Shown here: piece by piece, positions 31,554 to 39,327 of the stretch | How the letters are laid out: every line of letters begins with the position of its first letter | Position numbering within the stretch: the stretch's first letter is position 1 | Assembly (NCBI GenBank): GCA_023432005.1 | Contig: JAEYVF010000060.1 | Span: 1-41,903 of the forward strand | DNA from: Actinomycetes bacterium | GTDB lineage: Bacteria > Actinomycetota > Actinomycetes > Actinomycetales > Microbacteriaceae | Direction of reading: 5' to 3' | DNA: 41,903 nt | The notes under the pieces: generated by a model | The model's database searches: none | Told to the model about the DNA's origin: nothing | The model's input: the letters and a program-made list of their open reading frames with translations, nothing else | Position numbers and translations under genes: made by a program

Positions 31554-32444
31554 CTAGAACCGGTCGGCGCTGCCGAGCAGGCGCGCGATGCGGTCGTCGA
31601 GCGGCGGATGCGTCGCGAACAGCCGCTGCATGAAGCCCGGCTTGTTGGGGTCGGAGATCCACAGGTGCGACATCGACGAGTTGGTGCGCGCGACGGGGCG
31701 TCCGTACACCTTGAGCTTCTCGAGAGCCCGGGCGAGCGCCTCCGGATGCCGCGTCGTGAGCGCGCCCGTCGCATCCGCGAGGTACTCCCGCTGACGCGAC
31801 ACCGCCGCCTGCACGACGCCCGCGAGGATCGGCGCGATGATGACCGCGACGAGCCCGATGACGAGCATGACGATCGCGGCGGGGCCGCCGTTGTTGCTCG
31901 AGCGGCCACGGCCGCCGAAGATCGTGACGCGCAGGGCGATGTCGGCGAGCAGCCCGATCGCGATGACGAGCCCGAACACGATGAGCGAGACGCGGATGTC
32001 GTAGTTCTTCACGTGGCCGAGCTCGTGCGCCATGACACCCTCGAGCTCGGCGTCGTCCATGATCTGGAGGAGGCCCGTCGTCGCCGCGACGACCGCGTGC
32101 TCGGGGTCGCGCCCGGTGGCGAAGGCGTTGGGCGCCGGGTCGTCGATGACATAGACCCTCGGCATCGGCAGCCCCTCGGTGATCGCGAGGTTCTCGACGA
32201 TGCGGTAGAGCCGCGGGTTGTCGCGCTTCGAGATCTCGACGGCGCCCGTGAGCGCGATCGTCTCACTCGTCGCCGCGAAGTACTGGATGACGGCGTAGAC
32301 GACGGCGATCGCGAGCGTGATCCCGGCGATCCACCAGTCGCCCACGATCCACGCGGTGAGCGCGCCGAGCGCGCCGATGATCACGATGAAGAGCGCGATG
32401 ATCAGCACGGTGTTGCGCTTGTTGGCGGCGATAGCGGAGTACAT
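31554..32444 (-). CDS. htpX: HtpX-like M48 membrane zinc protease
   Basis: A 296-aa membrane metalloprotease of the M48B family that degrades damaged or unfolded membrane proteins. Two N-terminal membrane helices (12-35, 38-56) are followed by VIDDPAPNAFATGRDPEHAVVAAT and the zinc motif HELGH (140-144). Two further hydrophobic segments follow (151-172, 188-212). The third zinc ligand is E220 in SRQREYLADATGA. The C-terminal THPPLDDRIARL is typical. The ribosome-binding site is weak. It is downstream of lemA, a frequent partner of htpX, across a 123-bp gap that holds a hairpin. Confidence 0.94.
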   Translation of the reverse strand: MYSAIAANKRNTVLIIALFIVIIGALGALTAWIVGDWWIAGITLAIAVVYAVIQYFAATSETIALTGAVEISKRDNPRLYRIVENLAITEGLPMPRVYVIDDPAPNAFATGRDPEHAVVAATTGLLQIMDDAELEGVMAHELGHVKNYDIRVSLIVFGLVIAIGLLADIALRVTIFGGRGRSSNNGGPAAIVMLVIGLVAVIIAPILAGVVQAAVSRQREYLADATGALTTRHPEALARALEKLKVYGRPVARTNSSMSHLWISDPNKPGFMQRLFATHPPLDDRIARLLGSADRF

Positions 32445-32532
32445 GAGGTTCGTCCGGGTGTCGGGGGAGGGGTTGCACGAGGTGCGGCAGGTCTCGACAC
32501 GCGTCGCGCTGGCGCGCGGCGCTACTCGACCT

Positions 32533-32570
32533 TGAACTGAGCGGGCCCCGAAGGGTACCCGCTCAGTTCA
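32533..32570 (-). terminator. Hairpin at the lemA stop codon
   Basis: A perfect 13-bp stem: TGAACTGAGCGGG at 32533-32545 pairs with CCCGCTCAGTTCA at 32558-32570, with an inner CCC/GGG pairing. On the minus strand the stem begins with the lemA stop codon itself. It probably limits read-through from lemA into htpX. Confidence 0.7.
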
Positions 32571-33140
32571 GAACTGCACCCGCGGCGGCTCGGCGATCGC
32601 GGCGGCATCCGCGACCTCGAAGAACTCGCGCTCGGTGAAGCCGAGCCCGCGCACGAAGAGGGTGTTCGGGAAGAGCTTGATGCGCGTGTTGAGCTCGCGC
32701 ACGCCGCCGTTGTAGAACCGGCGCGAGGCCTGGATCTTGTCCTCGGTGTCGACGAGCTCGCCCTGCAGCTGCAGGAAGTTCTGGTTCGCCTGCAGCTGCG
32801 GGTAGGCCTCGGCGACGGCGAAGATCGACTTGAGGGCGTTCTGGAACAGCCCCTCGGCCTCCGCGGCCTGCGCGGGGGTCGAGGCGTTGACGGTCGCGGC
32901 GCGCGCCGCGGTCACCTGCTCGAACACGCCCTTCTCGTGGGCGGCGTAGCCCTTGACGGTCTCGATGAGGTTCGGGATGAGGTCGGCGCGGCGCTTGAGC
33001 TGCACCGTGATGTCGCTCCACGCCTCGTCGACGCGCACGTTGAGCTTGACGAGGCCGTTGTAGGTCGACCACAGGTAGATGCCGACGATCACCACGAGGA
33101 GGACGACGATGCCGATGACGACGAGCGCGATGGGGTCCAT
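32568..33140 (-). CDS. lemA: LemA-family protein
   Basis: A 190-aa protein with one N-terminal membrane helix (PIALVVIGIVVLLVVIVGIYLW, about 3-24) and a four-helix LemA domain. Family pattern: YNGLVKLNVRVDEAWSDITVQLKRRADLIPNLIETVKGYAAHE, then YPQLQANQNFLQLQGELVDTEDKIQASRRFYN and a closing F-rich segment. LemA proteins are membrane-anchored with the domain facing the cytoplasm or periplasm depending on species. Their role is unclear but often tied to membrane quality control with HtpX. A TAGGAT box 6 nt before the ATG suggests a leaderless start. Confidence 0.94.
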   Translation of the reverse strand: MDPIALVVIGIVVLLVVIVGIYLWSTYNGLVKLNVRVDEAWSDITVQLKRRADLIPNLIETVKGYAAHEKGVFEQVTAARAATVNASTPAQAAEAEGLFQNALKSIFAVAEAYPQLQANQNFLQLQGELVDTEDKIQASRRFYNGGVRELNTRIKLFPNTLFVRGLGFTEREFFEVADAAAIAEPPRVQF

Positions 33141-33146
33141 ATCCGA

Positions 33147-33152
33147 ATCCTA
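33147..33152 (-). promoter_or_regulatory. lemA -10 box, leaderless start
   Basis: TAGGAT on the minus strand is followed by 6 nt (TCGGAT) and the lemA ATG. Confidence 0.55.
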
Positions 33153-33210
33153 GGGGGACGCGCGGCCCGTCGACCGGGGCGTTCGCTCTGGGCGCGCAGC
33201 GATGCCCGTG

Positions 33211-34557
33211 CTACGCCCCCAGCACGCGGTCGAGGTAGGCGTTGCGGAAGGTGCGGTCGGGGTCGAGTCGGTCGCGCACCTCGAGGAAGTCGCCGAAGCG
33301 CGGGTAGCGCTCCCGAAGCACTGTCGCGTCGAGGTAGTGCATCTTGCCCCAGTGCGGGCGTCCGCCGTGCGCGAGGAAGATCTGCTCCGCGGCGCGGAAG
33401 TAGTCTTCCGGATCGTCCTTCACGTAGCGGTGCACGGCGATGTAGCCCGACTCGCGCTCGTGCGCGGTCGAGAGCCAGTTCTCGTCGGGGGCCGCGGCGC
33501 GCACCTCGACGGGGAACGAGATGCGCCATCCGGATGCCTCGATCATCGCGCGCAGCTCGTGCAGCGCCGCGGGCACCTCGTCGAGCGGCAGCGCGTACTC
33601 CATCTCGCGGAAGCGCACGCGGCGCGGCGCCGTGAACACCTCGTAGGAGTGGTCGATGTACTCGCGGTCTCCGTAGACCTTGGTGGCGAGGCGGTTGATC
33701 GAGGGCGTGAGCTTGGGCGCGAGGTGCCCGACGTTGCACATCGCGGCGAGCGCGCCGTTCGACATGACCTCCTCCTCCACCCAGTTCGCGAAGCCGCCCA
33801 CGGGCTGGCGCCCTGCCTCGAGCGGCAGGCGCGTGTTGGTCTTCGTCATGACGCGGTCGGTGTGCGGCCACCAGTAGAGCTCGAAGTGGTCGGCCGCCTC
33901 GACGCGCGCGCGGAACTCGTCGATCACCTCGAAGGGCTCCGGATGCTCGACGGCGCGCAGCAGGTACGCGGGCACGCACTGGAGCTCGAGCTCGACAAGG
34001 ATGCCGAGGGCGCCGAGGCCGAGGCGCACGGCGGGCAGCAGCTCGGCGTTCTCCCGCTCGTTGACGCGCAGGATCGAGCCGTCGCCCGTCACGAGCACGG
34101 CGCCGGTGATGGTGGTCGCGAGACCGCCGAACGCGAGACCCGTTCCATGGGTGCCGGTCGAGGTCGCCCCCGCGATCGACTGGCGGTCGATGTCGCCCAT
34201 GTTCTGCAGGGCGAGGCCCCACGGCGCGAGCAGCTCGTGCAGCTGGTGCAGGCGCGTGCCCGCGGCGAGGGTCACGCGTCCCGTCTCGGAGCTCGCGGTG
34301 ACGACGCCCTGCAGGCGGTCGAGGTCGACGAGGATGCCGTCGGTCGCGGCGATCGCCGTGAAGCTGTGCCCCGCGCCGACCGTCTTGACGGGCAGGCCGC
34401 GCTCGCGCGCGGCGCGCACGACGGCCTGCACCTCGGGAACGCTCGAGGGCGAGGCGCGGAAGGCGGGGCGCGACGCCTCCGAGCGCCCCCAGTTGCGCCA
34501 CACGCCGGCCGCGCGCAGCGGAGCCCGTGTCGTGCGGCCCTCGGCGGTGGCGGTCAC
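33211..34557 (-). CDS. D-arabinono-1,4-lactone oxidase-type flavoprotein
   Basis: A 448-aa FAD-linked sugar-lactone or alditol oxidase. The N-terminal FAD domain (about 25-200) has VKTVGAGHSFTAIAATDG, whose H64 is the usual site of covalent FAD attachment. GTHGTGLAFGGLATTI and GLGALGILVELELQCVPAYLLR follow. The C-terminal ALO domain carries the hallmark HWGK (402-405). Relatives oxidise L-gulono-, D-arabinono- or L-galactono-lactone, or polyols, giving H2O2. The GTG start overlaps the stop of the PLP enzyme gene by 4 bp. It is the last gene of a TetR-MFS-PLP enzyme-oxidase operon, so a sugar-acid or polyol role is likely but unproved. Confidence 0.9.
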   Translation of the reverse strand: MTATAEGRTTRAPLRAAGVWRNWGRSEASRPAFRASPSSVPEVQAVVRAARERGLPVKTVGAGHSFTAIAATDGILVDLDRLQGVVTASSETGRVTLAAGTRLHQLHELLAPWGLALQNMGDIDRQSIAGATSTGTHGTGLAFGGLATTITGAVLVTGDGSILRVNERENAELLPAVRLGLGALGILVELELQCVPAYLLRAVEHPEPFEVIDEFRARVEAADHFELYWWPHTDRVMTKTNTRLPLEAGRQPVGGFANWVEEEVMSNGALAAMCNVGHLAPKLTPSINRLATKVYGDREYIDHSYEVFTAPRRVRFREMEYALPLDEVPAALHELRAMIEASGWRISFPVEVRAAAPDENWLSTAHERESGYIAVHRYVKDDPEDYFRAAEQIFLAHGGRPHWGKMHYLDATVLRERYPRFGDFLEVRDRLDPDRTFRNAYLDRVLGA

Positions 34558-35774
34558 AGGAACACCTTCCCCTCGCCGCGGTACGTCGGGATCCGGTCGA
34601 GGATGCGGCCGTCCTCCACCAGCAGGAACTCGTTCAGGTGCTCGGAGAGCTCGCCCGCCTTGACGTGGCGGAAGAACACGCGGTCGCCGATCTTGAGATC
34701 GGCGGCGGCAGGCCCCGTGACGGGCGTCTGCACCTCGCCGGCCTCCTCGCGCGGCAGGTACTTGAGCCCCTCGGGCCAGGCGGGGCGCGGCAGACGGTCC
34801 TGTCCGGGCGGGCCGGATGCGATCCATCCGCCGCCCAGGACGGTCGCGATGTCGGCGGTGGGACGCCGCACGACGTTGAGCGCGAACGAGGCGGCGGGCG
34901 CCGGCTGGAAGTGCTCGTAGCCGTCGAAGAGCAGCGGGCCGAAGAGGCCGGATCCTGCGGCGATCTCGGTGACCGACGGGTCGTCGTGGGTCGATTCGAG
35001 CGAGCCCGTGCCGCCTCCGTTGACGAACTCGAGGTCGACGATCTTGCGCACCTCGGCGACGGCTGCCCCGCGGCGTTCGCGCAGTTCGGCTGCGGACGCC
35101 TTCTGCATCGCGCGCACCGCGACGTTCGACATGCCCTGGTTGCCGACTCCGGCGATCTGCGCCTCGTAGGCCATCATGCCGACGAGCGCGAAGCCCTTGC
35201 GCTTGGTGATCGCAGCGGCGAGCGAGGCCGCCTCCGCCACCTCGTGCACGGGCGAGCGGCGCACGCCCACGTGGCCGAGCACGGGGTTGCGGTACGAGGC
35301 GTCGAGCTCGAGGCAGACCCGGATCGTGGCGCGCTGCTCCGGCGGCGCGACCGCGTCGACGAGGTCGAGGTGCTTGAGCGAGTCGACCATGAGGGTCACG
35401 CGCGACGCGAGTTCCTCGTCGGCCGCGAGACGCGCGATCGCGAGGTTGTCGGCGGTCGGGTAGCCGACGACGACGTCGTCGTGGGTCTCGGCGAGCCACA
35501 GCGCCTCGGGCAGGGTGTAGGCGAGGATGCCGCGATAGCCGGGCAGCGCGAGCACGGCATCCAGCACCCCGCGCACGCGCACCGACTTGCTCGCGACACG
35601 GATGGGCGTGCCCTGTGCGCGGGCGAGCATGTCGTGAGCGTTGGCCGCGAGCGCCTCGACCGAGATCACGCCGAAGGGCGGCTCGACACCCCCCGTAGCC
35701 GCGGCGAGCCGCGGCCACCACTCTGCGGGGTTCTGCCAGGGCCGGTCGGTGCGGGCCTCGAGCACGAGCGTCAC
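34554..35774 (-). CDS. PLP enzyme, D-threonine aldolase / amino acid deaminase type
   Basis: A 406-aa protein with the alanine racemase-like N-terminal PLP barrel used by D-threonine aldolases and D-serine dehydratase-like enzymes. The PLP lysine is K63 in IRVASKSVRVRG. Further features are GFALVGMMAYEAQIAG and VNGGGTGSLEST. The C-terminal beta domain ends with RVFFRHVKAGELSEHLNEFLLV, where the His may bind a metal as in that family. The substrate is probably a D-hydroxy-amino acid. The GTG at 35774 has a GGAGA ribosome-binding site. It follows the MFS gene by 8 bp and overlaps the oxidase gene by 4 bp, so the three are co-translated. Confidence 0.87.
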   Translation of the reverse strand: MTLVLEARTDRPWQNPAEWWPRLAAATGGVEPPFGVISVEALAANAHDMLARAQGTPIRVASKSVRVRGVLDAVLALPGYRGILAYTLPEALWLAETHDDVVVGYPTADNLAIARLAADEELASRVTLMVDSLKHLDLVDAVAPPEQRATIRVCLELDASYRNPVLGHVGVRRSPVHEVAEAASLAAAITKRKGFALVGMMAYEAQIAGVGNQGMSNVAVRAMQKASAAELRERRGAAVAEVRKIVDLEFVNGGGTGSLESTHDDPSVTEIAAGSGLFGPLLFDGYEHFQPAPAASFALNVVRRPTADIATVLGGGWIASGPPGQDRLPRPAWPEGLKYLPREEAGEVQTPVTGPAAADLKIGDRVFFRHVKAGELSEHLNEFLLVEDGRILDRIPTYRGEGKVFL

Positions 35775-35782
35775 GGGATCTC

Positions 35783-37078
35783 CTACTTGACGTCGCGCAC
35801 GAGCGACACGACGACGGCGCCGAGCACGGCCGCGAGCGCGGAGAGCATGAACACGCCGCGGAAGCCGTCGAACGACGCGACGACGAGGGCGCCGAGGAGC
35901 GGCGCGAGCGCCTGCGGCACCTGGAAGGCGACGTTCATGATGCCGAGGTCCTTGCCGCGGTCGTGCGGGTCGGGGAGCACCTGCGTGGCGAGCGCCTGAT
36001 CGACGGCGAGGAAGGCGCCGTAGCCGAGACCGAGCAGACCGCCCGCGACGAAGGTGGCCTCGTAGCTCGGCGCGAAGACGAGCACGAACGCCGCGATCGC
36101 CTGGGCCAGCGAACCCCAGATGACGAAGATCTTGCGGCGCGCGAGCCGATCGGAGAGGTAGCCGACGAGGAGCGCGGAGACCACGACGCACACGAGGTAG
36201 ACGACGATGAGCGGCAGGAGCGCGTCATCCGCCTTCTCGATGCCGATGTCGAGTCCGAAGGCGAGGTAGTAGAGCAGCAGGCCCGTGCCGAGGGCGTTGC
36301 CCGTGTTGACGAGCACGCGGCTCGCGAGCGTCCACGCGAAGTCGGGGTGCTTGCGGGGCGAGATCCACATGCCGCGCAGCAGGGCCGATACAGAGGACTC
36401 GGGACGCTGCTCACGCGTGATCGGGGTCTCGTGCGTGAAGAGCACGATCGGCACGACGAGGATGAGCAGGCCCACCGCCATCGTGAGGTAGCCGGGCAGC
36501 ATCTCCGACTGGAAGAGCTCGGTGATGAGCAGCACGCCCAGGATGATGCCGACGGCCTGCGGCGCCGACATCCAGCCCGAGACGAAGCCGCGCTGGCGCA
36601 CCGGCACGAGGTCGGAGATGAGCGCCGTGAGCGCCGAGGCGAGCACGCAGAAGCCGACGATCGCGAGCGACCACAGCACGGCGACGGCCACGATGTCGCT
36701 CGCGAAGGCGAGCCCCGCGAGGGCGAGGGCGAAGAGGCCCGCCCCGCCGATCACCCACGGGCGACGGCGACCGAGACGCGAGGTCGTGCGGTCGGACAGG
36801 AAGCCCGTCACGGGGAAGGCGATGATCGCGCACGCACCCGCGATGCCCGAGATGACGCCGAACGCGACGACGGCGGGGATCCACTCGTCGGCGCCCACGT
36901 CGATGCCGGTGCCCGCGGCGACCTGGAGCGGCAGCAGCACCTGGAAGGGGCCGAGCTGCGCCATCCAGACGCCGAGCCAGGCCGCGGCGAAGGCGGTGAT
37001 CCAGCGGCCGGTGACGGCGCGCTGCGGTTCGGCGAAGGCGGCCGGCGCACCGGCGGTGGTGTACTGCGACGTCGTCAT
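35783..37078 (-). CDS. MFS/GPH-like sugar transporter, copy 1
   Basis: A 431-aa membrane transporter with about 12 helices. The loop motif FLSDRTTSRLGRRRPWVIGG (about 95-114) is typical of the glycoside/sucrose-type (GPH and SLC45-like) branch, in line with a sugar or sugar-acid substrate. ISDLVPVRQRGFVSGWM and YLSDRLARRKIFVIWG are the other cytoplasmic loops. The ATG at 37078 has a GGGGAG ribosome-binding site. It is the second gene of the operon that starts with TetR. It is clearly paralogous to the MFS gene at 37946-39220, with many identical blocks, so one arose by duplication. Confidence 0.92.
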   Translation of the reverse strand: MTTSQYTTAGAPAAFAEPQRAVTGRWITAFAAAWLGVWMAQLGPFQVLLPLQVAAGTGIDVGADEWIPAVVAFGVISGIAGACAIIAFPVTGFLSDRTTSRLGRRRPWVIGGAGLFALALAGLAFASDIVAVAVLWSLAIVGFCVLASALTALISDLVPVRQRGFVSGWMSAPQAVGIILGVLLITELFQSEMLPGYLTMAVGLLILVVPIVLFTHETPITREQRPESSVSALLRGMWISPRKHPDFAWTLASRVLVNTGNALGTGLLLYYLAFGLDIGIEKADDALLPLIVVYLVCVVVSALLVGYLSDRLARRKIFVIWGSLAQAIAAFVLVFAPSYEATFVAGGLLGLGYGAFLAVDQALATQVLPDPHDRGKDLGIMNVAFQVPQALAPLLGALVVASFDGFRGVFMLSALAAVLGAVVVSLVRDVK

Positions 37079-37096
37079 GGCGGCTCCCCGGGGTTC

Positions 37097-37124
37097 GTGA
37101 GGTGGTGGTCGTGAGGTGGTGGTC
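37097..37124. repeat. Exact 14-bp tandem duplication at the tetR stop
   Basis: GTGAGGTGGTGGTC occurs twice without a gap (37097-37110 and 37111-37124). It fills most of the 44-bp space between the TetR stop and the MFS start and reaches into the TetR stop codon. It looks like a slippage duplication. Confidence 0.85.
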
Positions 37125-37740
37125 AGTCTGCGGATGGGACGGATGCGGGCTCCGCGAACGGCGCGAGGGCCGCTGCGGCGAGGTCGATGGTGCGCTCGGC
37201 GGCCACGTCGTCGCGATCGGCGAGCCATCCGAGGGTCACGCCGTCGGTGATCGTCACGACGAGGCGCGCGAGCTCGGCGACGGGCACGCGCCAGCGGATG
37301 CCGAGGTGCTGCTCGGCGGCGCTCAGGATCTGGGCCGCGAGCCCGTGGTAGCGCGCGTACTGCTCGGGCGGCAGGTCCTCGAGCTCGGGCGTGCGGAGCG
37401 CGTACTGCGTGAGCTCGAACATCGCCTGCTCGCGTCCGGGCGCGGCGCGCACGTGGTCGAGGTAGGCCGTGAGGGTGCGGCGGATGGCATCAGCCGGGTC
37501 GACCGCGTCGGCGAGCAGACCCGCGAACGCGGCATCCCCCTCCCCCTCGACGACGAGCTCGACGACATCGCGCAGGAGGTCGTCACGCGAGGGCACGGCG
37601 TAGTGGAAGCTGCCGAGCGGCATGTGGGCCTCGGCGACGATCGCTCGCGTCGTGGCGGCGTGCACCCCGTCACGTTCGACGACGACGAGCGCGGCGCGGG
37701 CCAGCGCGGCGCGGCGCTCGGATGCCGACATGCGTGCCAC
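37123..37740 (-). CDS. TetR-family repressor of the MFS operon
   Basis: A 205-aa TetR-type regulator. The N-terminal DNA-binding region reads ARAALVVVERDGVHAATTRAIVAEAHMPLGSFHYAVPSRDDLL (about 12-56), with the helix-turn-helix near 30-50. The C-terminal domain is of the YcdC/BetI-like kind; the inducer is unknown. The GTG at 37740 is preferred because a GGGGAG ribosome-binding site lies 7 nt upstream; ATG 37731 is an alternative. A 27-bp symmetric candidate operator lies 34 bp upstream. It is the first gene of the operon with MFS, PLP enzyme and oxidase. Confidence 0.9.
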   Translation of the reverse strand: MARMSASERRAALARAALVVVERDGVHAATTRAIVAEAHMPLGSFHYAVPSRDDLLRDVVELVVEGEGDAAFAGLLADAVDPADAIRRTLTAYLDHVRAAPGREQAMFELTQYALRTPELEDLPPEQYARYHGLAAQILSAAEQHLGIRWRVPVAELARLVVTITDGVTLGWLADRDDVAAERTIDLAAAALAPFAEPASVPSAD

Positions 37741-37773
37741 GCGCTCTCCCCTCGCCCGCGAGCCCCCCAGAGT

Positions 37774-37800
37774 TGGTCAAGTGTCCCAGACACGCGACCA
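37774..37800. promoter_or_regulatory. 27-bp symmetric operator upstream of the second tetR
   Basis: The sequence follows the pattern TGGTC-N2-GTGTC-N3-GACAC-N2-GACCA, with all ten base pairs matching. It overlaps a possible -35 (TTGACC on the minus strand). It fits a TetR dimer or dimer pair controlling the operon; the divergent tRNA gene begins 66 bp away. Confidence 0.65.
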
Positions 37801-37866
37801 GGACACCAATCCCCCCGAAGGGGTGCGGGTGGGACACCGCACCACCACCCGGCAGAATGGCCCCAT

Positions 37867-37940
37867 GCCCTCGTAGCCCAACCGGCAGAGGCAGGCGACT
37901 TAAAATCGCCTCAGTCTGGGTTCGAATCCCAGCGAGGGCA
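37867..37940 (+). tRNA. tRNA-Leu(UAA)-like gene, short variable arm
   Basis: A 74-nt cloverleaf. The acceptor stem GCCCTCG/CGAGGGC, the anticodon stem GGCGA/TCGCC and the T arm CTGGG-TTCGAAT-CCCAG all pair perfectly. The anticodon loop CTTAAAA gives anticodon UAA, which reads the leucine codon UUA. The discriminator base is A and CCA is not encoded. The D stem is weak (GCC/GGC). The variable loop is only 5 nt (TCAGT), whereas bacterial leucine tRNAs normally have a long variable arm, so identity is assigned from the anticodon only. Its 3' end lies 5 bp from the stop of the converging MFS gene. Confidence 0.85.
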
Positions 37941-37945
37941 CTGCC

Positions 37946-39220
37946 CTACTTCACCTTCGTGACGAGCGCGATGACCGCGGCGCCGATCGCCGTGAGGAAG
38001 CCGGCGAGCAGGAACAGACCCGAGAAGCTGCCGGCCGCGGCGACGATGATCGCTCCGAGCAGCGGCGCCATCGCCACCGGCACCTGATAGGCGACGTTCA
38101 TGATGCCGAGGTCCTTCGCGCGATGGCGCGCATCCGGGATCACCTGCGTCGCGAGCGCCTGGCCCGCCGCGAGGTAGGCGCCGTAGCCGAGGCCGAGCAG
38201 CACGGCCGACACGAACGTCACCGTGTAGTCGGTCACGAAGGCGAGGATGAGCGCCGAGAGCGCCTGCAGCAGCGCGCCCCAGATGACGAACACCTTGCGC
38301 CGCGCGATGCGGTCCGAGAGCCGACCGAAGACGAGCGCCGAGGCGACGACGCCGAGCAGGTAGACCATGATGAGCGGCAGGAACGCCTGACGCGCCCCGT
38401 CGCCGAAGCCGAGCGAGTGCGCGACGTAGTACAGCAGCAGGCCCGTGCCGAGCGCGTTGCCGGCGTTCACGAGGAAGCCGCTCACCCACGTCCAGGCGAA
38501 GTCCGGATGCGTGCGCGGCGAGATCCACAGGCCCGCGAGAAGCGACGACGTGGGGCGCTGCTCGGGAGTGATGGGCATCTCCTTCACGACCACGAGCACG
38601 GGGACCACGAGCACCGCGAGGGCGACCGCGAGCACGACGTAGCCGAGCGTGACGGTCGCGAAGACGCCCGTGAAGAGCACGGCGCCGAGGATGATGCCGA
38701 CGGCGCGCGGCGACGACAGCCATCCGGACACCCAACCGCGCTGCCGCACGGGCACCTGGTCGTTGAGCAGGGCCGTGAGAGCGGACGCCGCGGCGCTGAA
38801 GCCGACGAGCGCGAGCGCCCAGAGAACGGTCACGAGCACGAGACCCTGCACGAAGCCGAGTGCGAGCAGGGCGAGGGCGAAGAGCGCCGAGCCGCCGAGG
38901 ATCCACGGGCGGCGCCGGCCGAACCGCGAGGTGGTGCGGTCGGAGAGGTAGCCCGCGATGGGGAACGAGAGGATCATCGCGGCTCCCGCGATGCCCGAGA
39001 CGACCCCGAACGCCACGACGGGCTCCGTCCAGTCGCCGGTCTCCCCGACCTCGGCGGTCACCTGCAGCGGCAGCGCGACGCGGAAGGGGCCGAGCTGGCC
39101 CATCCACACGCCGACCCAGGCGGCGGCGAAGGCGGCCATCCAGAGACCGCTGACGGCCCGCTGGGGCTCGGCGAACGGCGCTGCGGACGGAGGCGTGGAC
39201 ACGGGAGCGGCATGCGACAC
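37946..39220 (-). CDS. MFS/GPH-like sugar transporter, copy 2
   Basis: A 424-aa, roughly 12-helix transporter closely related to copy 1. Shared blocks include FAEPQRAV, SDRTTSRFGRRRPW, VPVRQRGWVSGW, WISPRTHPDFAWT, NALGTGLLLYY, RIARRKVFVIWG and DLGIMNVAYQVP. The RRRPW-type loop suggests a sugar-like substrate. The GTG at 39220 has a GAGGAG ribosome-binding site about 11 nt upstream. It is transcribed alone, without the enzyme genes that accompany copy 1, and is separated from copy 1 by tetR and the tRNA gene. Duplication with later divergence of substrate or regulation is likely. Confidence 0.92.
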   Translation of the reverse strand: MSHAAPVSTPPSAAPFAEPQRAVSGLWMAAFAAAWVGVWMGQLGPFRVALPLQVTAEVGETGDWTEPVVAFGVVSGIAGAAMILSFPIAGYLSDRTTSRFGRRRPWILGGSALFALALLALGFVQGLVLVTVLWALALVGFSAAASALTALLNDQVPVRQRGWVSGWLSSPRAVGIILGAVLFTGVFATVTLGYVVLAVALAVLVVPVLVVVKEMPITPEQRPTSSLLAGLWISPRTHPDFAWTWVSGFLVNAGNALGTGLLLYYVAHSLGFGDGARQAFLPLIMVYLLGVVASALVFGRLSDRIARRKVFVIWGALLQALSALILAFVTDYTVTFVSAVLLGLGYGAYLAAGQALATQVIPDARHRAKDLGIMNVAYQVPVAMAPLLGAIIVAAAGSFSGLFLLAGFLTAIGAAVIALVTKVK

Positions 39221-39277
39221 GAAACGATCTCCTCTTCGTTGAGCAGACCATCACTGTCGCAAGCGGCACCCCCGCCC

Positions 39278-39302
39278 GTCATCCCCCAGTGAGGGGTGTG
39301 AC
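39278..39302 (-). terminator. Weak hairpin downstream of the NADH dehydrogenase gene
   Basis: GTCA-T-CCCC pairs with GGGG-TG-TGAC around a CAGTGA loop, with a small internal mismatch. It lies 25 nt after the stop of the upstream (minus-strand) ndh gene and before the MFS gene. Confidence 0.35.
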
Positions 39303-39327
39303 GAACCGGTCTACCCCGCGAACGCGG

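Noticed and set aside
37097..37124. Operator for the adjacent tetR in the tetR-MFS gap
   Set aside because: It is a direct tandem duplication with no symmetry and lies inside the operon. The symmetric site at 37774-37800 is the better candidate.
37867..37940. Suppressor tRNA reading the UAA stop codon
   Set aside because: The 7-nt loop CTTAAAA places U33 and then UAA as the anticodon (reading UUA). The anticodon UUA needed for a UAA stop would require a shifted loop.
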